DNA of 64,000 nucleotides, from the NCBI RefSeq assembly GCF_030272615.1, contig NC_081410.1:140893349-140957348 (forward strand). Direction: 5' to 3'. Below the pieces are notes generated by a model that was not told where the DNA came from, searched no databases, and saw only the letters and a program-made list of their open reading frames with translations. Both the position numbers and the translations under genes were made by a program. Below, piece by piece: positions 45,471-57,544 of the stretch (its first letter is position 1; every line of letters starts with the position of its first letter). This stretch comes from Cryptomeria japonica. Its lineage: Eukaryota > Streptophyta > Pinopsida > Cupressales > Cupressaceae.

Positions 45471-46957
45471 TGTTGGCATATGTGCTGAGTATGTTGACAT
45501 GATGATATTGTGTTGTCATTGATGTCAATATGCTGAAGAGTGAACCGGTATATTGAAGTTAAGCAACTGGCAAAGTGAACCGATAATATGCTGTGAATTG
45601 GTATATGTGCAAAAGGCGAAGCGGTACGCTTGTCCAAGTGAACTGGTATATGGAAGGTTTTCTATCAAGGTTTAATATGGTATAACTACCAGTTGGTAGT
45701 CCCAACCTCAAGGTTTCTGGTTGAAGTGTTTCGAGCCCGTGTTATTCAACTGATGGCATTGTGTGATGAGCTAGCAGTGTAATGGAGATCAGATCGTGTT
45801 TCCACGTCAGCCTCGTGCGCATGAAGGATTTTACATGAAGGAGAGTGATCCTATCTACCTTGTGAATGTGCGAAGCCTCTGCAAATGGTGGAGAATGCAT
45901 GATGGGTTATCACCTCCATGAAGCAGTGAAGAATGAATAATGGAGAATGTCTTGAGATCTGTTCAAGACCGTTGTATTCAAAGGTAAAGTGTTCAATGGT
46001 CAGGATTGAACTGACTGAATTGCTCAACCTAAATTTTTAGGGTTTAGGGTTTGTGTTACCGACCTATCTGTTTCCTATAAGGTCGATGTTGTGTTTCATG
46101 TTGAGGTTGTTGGCAAATGTTGTGTGTGTATCTAAGTGCAAAGATACGTGATTCTTGCCAGACTAGATAAGAGGATTGATACTTGCAGAGTGTGTTTGCA
46201 GAAGGAAGGAACTAGAGCGGATCTACATTGGCATTGAGTGCTATTACTAGATCATTGTAATACTTGTTGATCTCTAACCACTTCAACAATTGGAAAATCC
46301 CTTAACAGGGTAGCTTTAACCAGCTTGCTATAAATCCTTTAAATAGGGTGACTCAAAGCCATTAGGTTCATGAAATCCTCTAACAAGGTAACCTCTAACA
46401 GGGTTTAACCCTTAACCAAGTATTCTAGCCATCCCTTAACTGGGTGATCCCTAACAAGATCAGTTCCTAATAGAATCTATTGTAACAGCCTTTAATTGGA
46501 TTAGGCTCCTAACATAGTGGACTTCTAAGGAGTTCAAGAACAACTTGTGGGTATTCATCCCCACCATGGTTTTTCCCAGTTGGGTTTCCATGTGAAAAAA
46601 TATGTGTGTCATATGTGATGTCTGTTTCATGTGATGCTTTGTTGTTTTCTATCAAGTGATGAATTATGTTGATTTAGCATGTTATTATATTTCTGATGAT
46701 AGATTACCTGTTTATGCACAAGGATAATGTGGGAATGAGCGTGTAGGTTGTGTGGAAAGATAAGTGTTTCTAGTTTATCTCTTTCACAATCTCTTTGTGC
46801 TTAACCGATAGTAATATGATTTATGATCGGTGTTAGTGATTTCCAGTCAAGTTCACTATTTGCAGTCAAACTGGTTCAGGAAAAGTTTTTGTACCTGTAC
46901 TGATTCACCCCCCTCTCAGTACCGGTTTGGTACTCACTTTTCATCATTGAGTTATCA
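45471..46957 (+). mobile_element. Solo LTR B2 (1487 bp) inside solo LTR E
   Basis: AAATA duplicates at 45466-45470 and 46958-46962. It runs TGTTGGCATATGTG to GAGTTATCA and contains CTGATTCACCCCCCTCTCAGT-type sequence near its end, the reverse of B1, B3 and B4. Confidence 0.9.
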
Positions 46958-47614
46958 AAATAAACATTTAGTTTAGGTCTAAGGATGCTCCTACACACAT
47001 GATCCAACCTTAGATCGGTTCAGTCCCCTCCCGGAGTCCTTTTACACTCCTACTTCCTAAATTCTGAGACCAAGCACATGGGCATGCTTGGCATAGGGTA
47101 TGGTGTCTAACCTAAGTGTTGACACTTCCCAGGATGCATCTACCAGAGTCCTAACATACATTTCTCTAACTTGAACTCCTCTAATGGTCGTTGTGGTCCA
47201 ATGCAAGAATCTCAAGTTAGAGCCATTGTTGGATGAAACCTTGATTGCACTATATTCTAGTTGTTAGACTAGAATAGAAGAATTTTTGACTCAGACGTGT
47301 CCACCCAGACCCTAAGCCAATTGAAACCAAATGGAACTACACAATTCTAAACCTTAATGCCAATGCCAAGTCCTACACATGCAACTTATTGATTTTTCAA
47401 CACCAAAAGATGTTCTGTGAAACCTGCAACTGTATTTTTGTCCACACCAAAAGATCAATTTACATGTGTTGAATCAATCCGCTCCCCCTTGGAAGTGATT
47501 CAAACTTGTTCAAATAGGTCTCTACCAACGTCCTCAACCGAAATCCAAACTGGCCTAACTGTTGGGAGGAGTTGGGGGACCAGATTCCTATTCGGTTACA
47601 TTTTCTGTTAGTTG

Positions 47615-48290
47615 GAAACTTTCATCGGGTCATCGACATAGGTCAAAAACATGACCTTTGATGCCTGATGGCCATTTTTACAATCATGCGGTTCTATCGG
47701 GTCATCGGGTTAACTCAAAAACAAGGCTCCCAATGTCCAATCACAAAATCTTCCAGTGGTGCATTCCTATCAGGTCTTCGGAGTAGCTCAAAACTCTCCA
47801 TCCAATGTCCGATCAAATGTTCTCAAGGTGGTGTGCTTGTCCATTGCCTCTTCAGGATAACTTAAACACCCACTTTGCTGATGCCCAATTTCAGGGTAAC
47901 TCAAACACCTATTTTGTCGATTCCTGATAACTAGTGGACATAAGTTTGCTTTTCCATCGAGTCATCGGGATGACTTCAAAATAGCTTCTCTGATTGCCAA
48001 CATGAAAACTCCAAGTGTGATAACTTATCGGGTCGTCGGGGTAAGTCAGGATCCTCGACTTCCAATCCCAGATGTCGACTCCTTTATTTTTCTACTCTAT
48101 CAGGTCATCGTGAGTGGAGCAAAGCAACTACACCGATACCCAATGAAAACTCCTTCGGAATGTCACCCCTCCATTGGGTTATCGGTTGGTACTCAAAATG
48201 GGTGACACCGATACCCGATGACAATTCTTCAAGAAGGCGATTCTATCGGGATAAGTTACACCGATAGTGTAACTTTTTGCAACATTTGGT
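47615..48290. repeat. Degenerate minisatellite in solo LTR E
   Basis: About nine copies of a 70-80-bp unit with core CTATCGGGTCATCGGGGTAA followed by CTCAAAA and a CCxATGxCCGAT segment, starting near 47625, 47695, 47768, 47843, 47955, 48028, 48103, 48171 and 48243. Confidence 0.8.
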
Positions 48291-48521
48291 CTATCGACCA
48301 TTTATACATTTTCCTGCACTCCAAAGGTTTCCAAATGAACCCTAAGCACACAAGACACATAAAAATTGACTCTTCCTAGTCTACCATAGATCCGTTGACC
48401 AAGTTTGACCAATTGGTTTATAGATGTACCAACTTGATAATTGGTCTTACAAAAATGGATCTTTATTGCAACAAACATGAAAATGGAAAAGGGGCTTCAT
48501 TGTTGGGGTGCTCATGCATCA

Positions 48522-48735
48522 CTTGTCTAGTCCACAAAAACCAATACTTGTCCTATGTTTCAAATAAGCAATGTGAAAGATCTTGATAGATCTTAGGAAG
48601 TGGATAGGACTGTGTGTCAACCCGGTTAGTGGTGAGAAGTTGATTTCACCGTTGGGGTGTGAAACATGACCGGAAAGAGAAGACCAGAGGTGTGTGGGTG
48701 CGTTTATCACCCTACTGTTGCTGACCTCTGCATCA
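48522..48735 (+). repeat. Gypsy-2 3' LTR, second part
   Basis: Continues from 44939 after CTTGT and ends CTCTGCATCA, followed by the CATTG duplication. Confidence 0.92.
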
Positions 48736-48994
48736 CATTGTGAGGCTGGATAGGAGTAGTAGATTCCAGTAGCATTTCTCACCAAGGTTTTTCCCATCTT
48801 GGGTTTTACTCGTATATACTGGTGTTATGGGATGTGCCCTTATGTCTGCTTGCATTGCATTGTCTTGATTTATCTTACCAGTAGACCCACTAGGTAATAT
48901 GATGATAACCGGTATTCACACATAGGGTAGACAAGGGGAAAAGTTTGTGAACCAATGATTCAGCCCCCCTCTTAGTGGCACATTGTGTCTAACA
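48736..48994 (+). repeat. Copia-1 3' LTR, second part
   Basis: After CATTG it continues 29501. It has TGATTCAGCCCCCCTC near the end and finishes GTGTCTAACA. The next five bases, CTAAT, would be its target duplication; the partner lies left of the window. Confidence 0.8.
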
Positions 48995-51900
48995 CTAATC
49001 ACATTGGAACACTCTTTTAGTGCATCTAGAACTTTCTACAATGCATTTGTGGCAAACTTTACTACATTCATTGCACTGTTTAGCACATAGAAACCAATCC
49101 TTAGTGCATTTAACTTTCTTTATGGCACGTGTTCATCTCTTCTTTTTCTGTGCATAGGAGTATCAATATAGTGCATTCAGGCATCAGAGTAGCGCGTAGG
49201 CTCTGTCTTTCATCACTTTTGCACCATATTTTAGGGCATTCGGTCTACATGTTAGCGCATAGCGCTGACAGAGGCAAAACATTTTTGTAACAGACTAAAA
49301 AATTTAGGCTTGTGTAGCCCACCATAAGGATCTAATTTTTGACTGACTGAGTGTAGGTTCTAACATTTCTTAGTGTAGGAACAAGAGGAAGTTAGTTTTG
49401 TTTTTCTTTACTTTCTTTTAAAGTTAGTAAAAAGAACTCATCTTTTCCTTTATTGCAAAAAGTCTAAAATGAATCTCACTTTCTCTTTTGGATGCCTAAA
49501 ATAAATTTCATGTTTTCTTTTGGTGCCTAAAGTAAAGTTCATCTTTCTTTCTTGCATGGATAAAAAGAACAACAAATTCAAATCTTTCCTTTTATGCAAG
49601 ACATGATCATCTTTTTTTTGGGTTTAAAAAAAAACAAAACAAACTTTCCAATTTTTGCACAAAGTTAAAATTGAACATCACATTCCTTTGGTGATTATTA
49701 AAATGAACTTCACCTTTGTTTTGGAAGCTTGAAAAGAACCTTCACATTTCCATTTTAAAATATTTCAAAATTAAGATCGTTGTTATTTACATTGGTGATT
49801 CATTTTGTTGACAAGGGTTTACTTTCAAAAGTTCAAAATTTTTCTATCTTCACACATTACTTTATTTAGATAAAAAGAACAACATGTCTTCTTGGAGCAA
49901 CATCTCCAACTAGCTTGGACAATTTTGCAATGAAAGTTTAAAAATAATCTTATGTTTTGTGTTTGTGAGGTGATAGGTATATGCTCTCACCTTCAATAGG
50001 TGATCAAAAAGGCAAAACCATTTCTTGTATGCTTTCTTTCAGTTCTATGAATTAACACCTTTAGAAGGCTTGCCCTCCCGAGTTTCCCTTAGGGCGCCAT
50101 TAAGGTTGGTGAGAGGGGAACGACCTAAGTGGGAAATGGATTTATCGGCAAGTGTTCCAACCCACTATAATCAAATGTGGAGGTTGATGAAAATCCCCTT
50201 TCAATGGTTTTGTTCAATGATTAGTCTTCCCCCAGTACCTTTAAGATATGTAAAGCCTTTGTTCTAAAGGTTGGGAAGCCTCCCGAGGGAGTTTATCACT
50301 GAAGACCGAATGAAAGCCCGATTAAAAACCATAGAAGTAGAAGCTTTGAGCCGAGTCAATTACCAAACATTGGCAATATCATAGTACAAGGGTGGGGAAG
50401 AATCTGCCCCAAGATTATTCACCATATATCTCCCAAGATAACTAGCCAATTGTGAAGCAATTCACTTTGGGTTAATTTCTGCCAAAAGACAAAAAATGGG
50501 AACCCCTTAGGGGTGACAAGGCTATTTGAGTTGATGGAGTATCGAGACTAGTGGGCTATGATATTGTCAATAACCCTTGAATAAAGAGTCTGTTTGATCT
50601 GTCTTTTTGTAATCCAAACCAGTGAAAACATCGGGGGTTTGAAAACATCTTCAAAAACACACACTATTTGTTTAGCATAGATAAATTGTTATCATTTATA
50701 TCTGTTGTGTTTTCAAGTCATTTTTTAGAAAATCATCCATCAAGTCACAAAATTCATTTCTCAACATCTAAGCAAAAATATCAAAACAAAATTATCTGGA
50801 CAGTTAGTGCATAGGAGCAACATCCTAGCGCATCTGAACCATCCGATAACACATTCCAACCAAATGTTAGCACTTTCATTATTCACATTAGCGCATGATC
50901 AGTGTCATACTGGTAAAAACTTAGATAGCGCTTGTGAACATCACTGTAGTGCATAGGAGCATCGACCTAGTGCATCTGAAACTTTCTCCAACATATTTAT
51001 ACCAAACATTAGTGCCTTAGAGGGACATATTAGTGCATAACCAATTCAACAAGTGTATTATAAAATAGTATAAAATAGTGCATTTGAGAGACAACATAGC
51101 GCATCTGGAACATTCTGTAGTGCTTTGAGATCATCCTTTAGCGCATCAGGTCTCTGTTCTAGTGCATGGTCAAAATTAATGAAAAACAGAGAGCAAACCA
51201 GTCACCTTGTGAAATTTTCATGAACAGTTTCAGATACCCTTTTAGGTCCTCTAACAAATCCAACAACAAAATTTCAAAAAAGTATCATAAGTGATAAATT
51301 TTTGAATCCAACTAAGCACCCTTAGAAAGAGATTTCAAATCTTCAGCTATCTTGAGATCAGATTTCATCCAATAAAATTGAGGAGTATCAAAACAATGAT
51401 CAAAGGTTCCACCATCCAACGAATCCTATCAAACCAATACCTAGTTAGGTCCTCAAGTTGTCAAATTAAGTTTCTAGATCGTGAAACTTGACTCATATCA
51501 TTTGGCACATTTTGTCATAGAAGTGAATCAAACTAAACTTTTACTTGAGAAGTAAAGTTTCCAAAATGAAGTATCCATATAAAACATCTACTTCAACATT
51601 GATCATTTGTGTATGACCACTCCCCATATTTTGAGAAGAAGCCATCTTTATCAAAATACTAAGTTGAAGAAGAGATAACCTAGTTCAAAGTCACTTATAA
51701 AAAGGAGTAAATTTCTCTATGTCAATCATCAACTCTTTAAATCAGATCGCACATTCTTGTGTTATATGTGGTTGTATATCCAAGGAAAAACCAATGAATT
51801 TGACAAAGAACCTTTGAGAAGTAGCGCTTAAATTCTGAAATAAGCATTCAACAAAAGCCTTAATAGTGGAGGAAGGATTAATCGCCCATTGTTTCCAAGG

Positions 51901-52055
51901 TTTCTTATCACTTAGAACGAAGCTCTACCTGAGCCACCAATTCCACCAAGAACCCCAATAGAAGAAGATGAATTCAGTATGGTAGAGATATATTAATTCC
52001 CATTGTCACTCGATCTTAGAGAAACAAAAAGAAGGAATCACAATCAGAATCAAGT
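48995..52055 (+). other. Probable Gypsy-3 5' LTR and leader
   Basis: About 3 kb without a convincing gene lies between the Copia-1 LTR end and the Gypsy-3 gag. It contains two clusters of TAGTGCAT/TAGCGCAT motifs (49025-49265 and 50814-51175) and a CCTCCCGAG-type segment near 50070-50290. I could not find LTR boundaries or a convincing primer-binding site. Copia-1 probably inserted into this LTR. Confidence 0.5.
50814..51175. repeat. Array of TAG(C/T)GCAT motifs
   Basis: About a dozen copies or near-copies of TAGTGCAT/TAGCGCAT, spaced 20-40 bp, several followed by CTGAA or AGGAGCA. A smaller cluster lies at 49025-49265. Confidence 0.75.
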
Positions 52056-53922
52056 ATGAGTAGTAGACTGTCCAATCCTTTTGATGAATATGCAAATATG
52101 GGAGAAACAAAGATCACCAACGAGATTCTCCAAGAATGTCAAGAGAATGCAACTTTCCAAAAACTCGTAGAAAGACTTATATAACTGGATAAGAAAAAAT
52201 ATCTATGCATGCTAACTAGCAAAGGAGTCAATATTCTTGAGGATTTTGACATAGAAAATTTAAGGAATACAGATGAAAGAATTTCAAGAACAAGGGTGAG
52301 AAACTATGCTTATCAAGAACAACTGAGAGAATAAGAAACACATGATCAAGGAAACATACATAATCAAGATCACACCCATGAACAAGATAAAATTCACGAA
52401 CAAGACAATACCCACAATTGGGAAATCCTAATGAGCGAGGGGAAGCTCCCCATCAAAGGACAAATGCACCCATGGCTTCTCTTATACAACAACTCCAAAC
52501 ACTTCAAAGACAAATGTAGGACATGCAAATGGGAACAATGATAAGATACTCATTAGACGATATTTGTCCTTATCCTTTTGATAGGAGATTGAACATGGTA
52601 CCTTTTCCCCCAAATTCAGATATACCAAAGTATGACAAATATGATGGTAAGAGTGATCCCCGTGATTACGTTTGGGAATTTTGTAGTATGAGCTTGGAGT
52701 TTCCTCATAACGACACATACTTAATGAGGTTATTCCCAATAAGTTTTGGAGGGAAAACAATGGATTGGTTGTCCAATATCACACCTCCCATCAGATCATT
52801 TTATGAGTTGGTAAATAAATTAATAACACAATACTACTATAACATCCAACAAGCAATCACAATGCTTTACGTATGCAATACCAAACAAAATAACAATGAA
52901 AAATTCATGGTGTTTCTACAACGATGGAGATGTATGGTCGCAAGATATCCATGAGATGTTCCTCAAAAGGAAAAGATGGAAATCTTCATAGACAATCTAA
53001 ATAGTGAAATGAGCTATCATCTCAAACTACAATGTATACCATCTTTTGAAAAATTAATAGAAAATGGTATCCAAGTAGAGGAAGCTTCCATCAAGAAAGG
53101 AACCTTGGAGTTCTTTAAAGAAGGTGTTAATTCGTCAAACATTAACACCTTTAACAATAACAACAATTCAGACAAGTCTAGATTTTGGACAAGGAACAAA
53201 AATATTGTTAATGATGGGGTAATCGATGCCAACAATGCAAAGTCTAAATAACCAGTGTTGACTTTATTAAGCAACCCACCATCCAATAATGATATAAAAA
53301 AAGCTAATCAAGGCACTGACACTTATCACCTAAATACCAACCAAGGAGCTTCAACGTCAAACAACAACAAGAATCACCGGGGCAACAACAACAACCACCA
53401 AGGGAACCACACAAACCAAAGAGGCAACACTAATACTTTCCTTTATCAACGAATATACATTCCATTAGGACAAACCTTGGAATCAACATTTCAAGAGCTA
53501 TTGACAAATAAGATCATCACATTGCCATCCACAAGCAACTTTCAACCCCAAGTCAAACCACCATGGTGGAATGACTCACATTATTGTGATTATCATTGAA
53601 CAAGGGGCATAACAAAAGTGATTGCATGAGGCTAAAGAACATATTTCAAGACATGATAGACAAGGGTGACTTAATGGTCGATGGTCATAAAACAAATGGT
53701 GACCATGAAGCTTCCAAAAATCCTCTTCCCAATTATGACAAGGGAGGAGCATCAATGTCAAATAACACCAAAGGAGCTCATATTAATCACATATACAAAA
53801 ACACCATTAATCACATATCAGCATGTGACAATCAAGTGAATGTCATAAAAATAAAAGACAAACAAGAACACGTGTCGATAAATGTGACAACAAGAGTGCA
53901 TAAATGTCTTGAAGTAGAAAAC
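52056..53922 (+). pseudogene. Gypsy-3 gag
   Basis: A likely ATG at 52056 starts a Glu/Gln/His-rich N-terminus (DQGNIHNQDHTHEQDKIHEQ) that shifts frame near 52430. The gag domain is clear from 52523: PKYDKYDGKSDPRDYVWEF, LMRLFPISFGGKTMDWLSN, FMVFLQRWRCMVARYP. An Asn-rich linker follows, then a zinc-finger-like block split by a frameshift (YCDYH / NKGHNKSDCMRLKN) leading to IQDxIDKG-like FQDMIDKGDL, characteristic of Tat/Athila gags. It is cut by solo LTR B3 at 53923. Confidence 0.85.
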
Positions 53923-55408
53923 TGATAAATAATGATGAACAATAAATACTCAACATATACTAAGAGGGGGGGGTGAATCAATATGGACAAAAAAAACTTC
54001 ATAAACAACTCAAACAACAAAGACAACACTAACCGACAAACTGCATCACCGATCTAGATGAAGACACTACCAGTAGAACATAGTATGACTATGACATACA
54101 TAAACCGGTTCATCTAGATCATCTTCAAACCTAACATCTCATCTCAATCTTCACCCATATGCTTAAGCGAGTAATATCAGAAATACTTATGACCATTGGA
54201 ACAACATGCATTACCTCTTAACACAAAACACTTGACATCACGTGAAAAAGCATCACACATAACACTCTGTTTTTTCACGTGGAAACCCAACTGGGAAAAA
54301 CCACGGTGGGGATGAATACCCACAAGTTTTTATTTGAACTCTTTTGAGTCCGCTTTGTTAGGAGCCTAGTCCGATTAAAGACTTTTACAACAGGTTCTGC
54401 TAGGGATCACCCGGTTAAGGGATAGCTAAATACCCGGTTAAAGGTTAAAACACTGTCAAAGGTTACCTTGTCAAAAGATTTAAAGAACTCAATGATTTTG
54501 AGTCACCCTATTAAAGGATTTACAAAAATCCCATTAAAGCTTCCCGGTTAAGGGATTTTCCAACTGTTGAAATGATTAGAAGTCAAAAGGTAAAACATTG
54601 ATCTAATAACAACACATCATGCCAAGGTAGATCCAATTCAGTTCCTATACTTCTGCAATCACACTCTGCAGGTATCTACTCACTTCTCTGGTCTAACAAG
54701 AATCAAGTATCTCTTCACTCGGATACACACACAACATTTGCCAACACCTTTACAACAACAAACATCATCGACCTTATAGACAACAATTAGGTTGGTAGCA
54801 TAAACCCTAAACCCAAAGCATCTAGGTTATCAATACAATCGGTCCAATATTGACCGCTCAATCATATTGCATAGAGTAAAACAATCTTGGACACATCTCA
54901 AGACATTCTCCAACGTCTGTTCATCACCGCTTCTGGAAGCTGATAACCCATGACATTCTCTCCACTATTTATTATGATTTTGCACATTCCTGAGGTGGAT
55001 AGAATCAATCTTCTTCATGCAAGATCCTCAAGATTCTTCACACACACAAGGCTGACGTGGCAACATGATCTTATCATCATTTCAATTTTAACCCATCACA
55101 GGATGTTGTCAGTCGAATCACACAAACTTGAAATGCATCAACCAGAAACCCTGAAGCTGAGACTACCAACCGGTAGTCATATCATATGAAACCCTAATAC
55201 AAACTTTGCATATATCGGTTCATATTCCAACATATCGGTTCACCTTTATGCATATACCAGTTCATTCCATCATACCGGTTCACACTTCAACATACCGCTT
55301 CACTTGCTAGTTCACTTATTGCAATATATTGGTTCATACTTCAGCATATTGACATCAATGACAACATACCATATCATCATGTCATCAAACTCTGCACATA
55401 TGCCAACA
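53923..55408 (-). mobile_element. Solo LTR B3 (1486 bp) in Gypsy-3
   Basis: On the plus strand it runs TGATAAATAATG to ATGCCAACA. The flanks AAAAC (53918-53922) and AACAC (55409-55413) match at four of five bases, probably one mutation. It separates gag from the protease-proximal region. Confidence 0.87.
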
Positions 55409-56133
55409 AACACATCAACATCAACAACTCTCCCCAAGACTCAATATAACTTGGTCAACCAACTACAAAGAACACCCGCTCAGATATCTATACTAGAGTT
55501 GCTCAAACTTTCACCAAAACACAAAGATATCTTGGAGAAAGCTCTTATCTAAACAAACATTCCAAATGATCTAGATATTGATCGATTCCAAGCCATGGTG
55601 GCCCATATGATGGTGCCATGCAACATATATTTTTTTGAACATTATGATGTCTCTTTGAATCATCCATATAATACCCCACTACATATCAAGGTCTTAGTCT
55701 ATAAACAATAGGTAAAAAGAGTATTAATAGATGGTGGAGTCAGGCTCAATATATGTACCCTAAAACTTATCCATGCATTGGGCTTCTCTGAGTAGTATAT
55801 TGATCCCAAAAGGAAAATCACTATCAAAGATTATGATGACAAAGAGAGATTATCCGAAGGAACTCTAATACTACCCATTCAGGTAGGTCTTGTATAGAGA
55901 GACATCATGTGCCAAGTCTTGTACATAGACTTGACATACAATATACTATTGGGTTGTCCATGGATCCATGAAATGAAAGCGATGCCTTCCACGTACCATC
56001 AATGTATCAAGTTCCCCTACAATGGAGAAGAAATTTCAATATCTGTAGATAATAACCCTTTTCAGTATTGCAATGCTATGGGGGCTGCTCAAAATGTCTT
56101 GGCTCCACACAACAGGGAGGCCCAAGCTTCCTC
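55409..56133 (+). pseudogene. Gypsy-3 protease region
   Basis: It opens with YNLVNQLQRTPAQISILELL (the same pre-protease segment as in Gypsy-1), then KRVLIDGGVRLNICTLKLIHALGF with the catalytic Asp in IDGG, and ends in [22 protein letters not shown]. Stops near 55550, 55710, 55790 and 55896 interrupt a single frame. Cut at 56133 by solo LTR B4. Confidence 0.87.
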
Positions 56134-57539
56134 TGATGAATAATGATGAACAACAAATAACCTAACTGGTACTAAGAGGGAGGGGGGGGTGAATCAGTAC
56201 ATACAAAAAACTTCTCCACAACTTATCAAGTTAAAACAATGCTAACTTGTTGTCTTCATCATTGAACTTAACCATGGAAATACCGGTTAAACACAGCAAG
56301 ACTTCAGACAACTTAAATCGGTAAAACTGAATACTTCAAATATTATTAAACACTTGATAACTACTTCACCCATATACATATGCATGTGTCATGTAAATAA
56401 TACCATAACCATTAGCTCTGCATGCATAATCACCTAAACAAAGAATACTCAATCATCACATGAAAAAGCACAACTCATGACACAGATTTTTCACGTGGAA
56501 ACCCAAATGGGAAAAACCACGGTGGGGATGAATACCCACAAGCTTGTTTTGAACTCTTTTGAAGCTCGCTCTATTAGGAGACTAGTCTTGTTAAAGACTT
56601 TACAATAAGGTTCTGCTAGGAACCGATCCTATTAAAGATCACTCGGTTAAGGGATGGCTATATACCCTGTTAAAGGTTGAAACCCTGTTAAAGGTTAACT
56701 CGCTAGAGGATTTAAAGAACTCAATCAACTTGAGTCACCTGGTTAGAGGATTTACAACAAGCCTCTTAAAGCTACTCGGTTAAGGGATTTTCCTTCTGTT
56801 GAAATGATTAGAAGTCAACAGGTAAAGCTTTGATTTGATAACAACACTACTTGCTAAGGCAGATCCTTTTCAGTTCCTCTACTCTGCAATCACACTCTAT
56901 AGTTTTCCACTCACTGGTCTGGCAAGTATCTCATCACTCGGATACACATACAACATTTGCCAACAACAATAATATCAAAACTCATTGACCTTATAGACAA
57001 GAATTAGGTCGGTAACATAAGCCCTAAACCCTAAGTATTTTAGGTTTACAATTACAAGCTGTCCAATCTTGACCGTCCAAACACTTTACATAGAATGAAG
57101 CAATCTAAACAAATCTCAAGTCACTTTGCATTATCCGATCTTCACCGCATTTGGAAAACGATAACCCATCACGCGCTCTTCATACACCGCTCAGAAAATC
57201 ACACATTCCCGAGGTATGCATTCAATGCATTTGATCTCCAAGCGCAAAATCCTCAAGGAAATCCTTCATGTGCACACAATTGATGTGGCATCCTGATCCT
57301 TATTCTAAACATTTACAAAACACCATCGGTTGCACCACACATATCATACCAAAAACTCTAAAACTGAACAAAGACTACCAACCGGTAGTGACACTTGTGA
57401 ACCCCGAAACCGGTTCACTCCATCCTGGTTGACCAAAACCGCTTCCAATCTTCATACCGGTGCATACTGGTGTACCTACTTGAGCACATATTGACATAAA
57501 TGACAACATACTTTGTCCCTGCTTCATCATATGCCAACA
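56134..57539 (-). mobile_element. Solo LTR B4 (1406 bp) in Gypsy-3
   Basis: A perfect TCCTC duplication (56129-56133 and 57540-57544). TGATGAATAATG to ATGCCAACA on the plus strand. Confidence 0.92.
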
Positions 57540-57544
57540 TCCTC

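Larger units (their letters stand above)
44940..48521. mobile_element. Solo LTR E in Gypsy-2 3' LTR
   Basis: CTTGT duplicates at 44935-44939 and 48522-48526; the 5' LTR shows the empty site at about 38765. The ends TGATGCA and TGCATCA are inverted and similar to the Gypsy-2 LTR ends. Minus its own insertion it is about 2.09 kb with no ORF. TG..CA ends and a 5-bp duplication favour a solo LTR of a Gypsy element. Confidence 0.8.
29502..48735 (+). mobile_element. Gypsy-2, chromodomain Gypsy retrotransposon in Copia-1 LTR
   Basis: CATTG duplicates at 29497-29501 and 48736-48740. LTRs run TGGTGCA to TGCATCA and are about 1483 and 1486 bp once insertions are removed. An initiator-Met primer site follows the 5' LTR. 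The order gag, protease, RT, RNase H, integrase, chromodomain marks a chromovirus. Later insertions in both LTRs (Copia-3, solo LTR E) account for about half its present length. Confidence 0.92.

Noticed and set aside
44940-48521. DNA transposon with terminal inverted repeats TGATGCA/TGCATCA
   Set aside because: Only 7 bp, no transposase; TG..CA ends and a 5-bp duplication fit a solo LTR better.
50025-50267. 80-codon ORF (LTPLEGLPSRVSLRAPLRLV)
   Set aside because: Lies in the presumed Gypsy-3 LTR; no family recognised and no continuation in either direction.
51905-51945. Minus-strand tRNA-like A box (GGTGGCTCAGGTAGAGC)
   Set aside because: No B box or cloverleaf follows on that strand.
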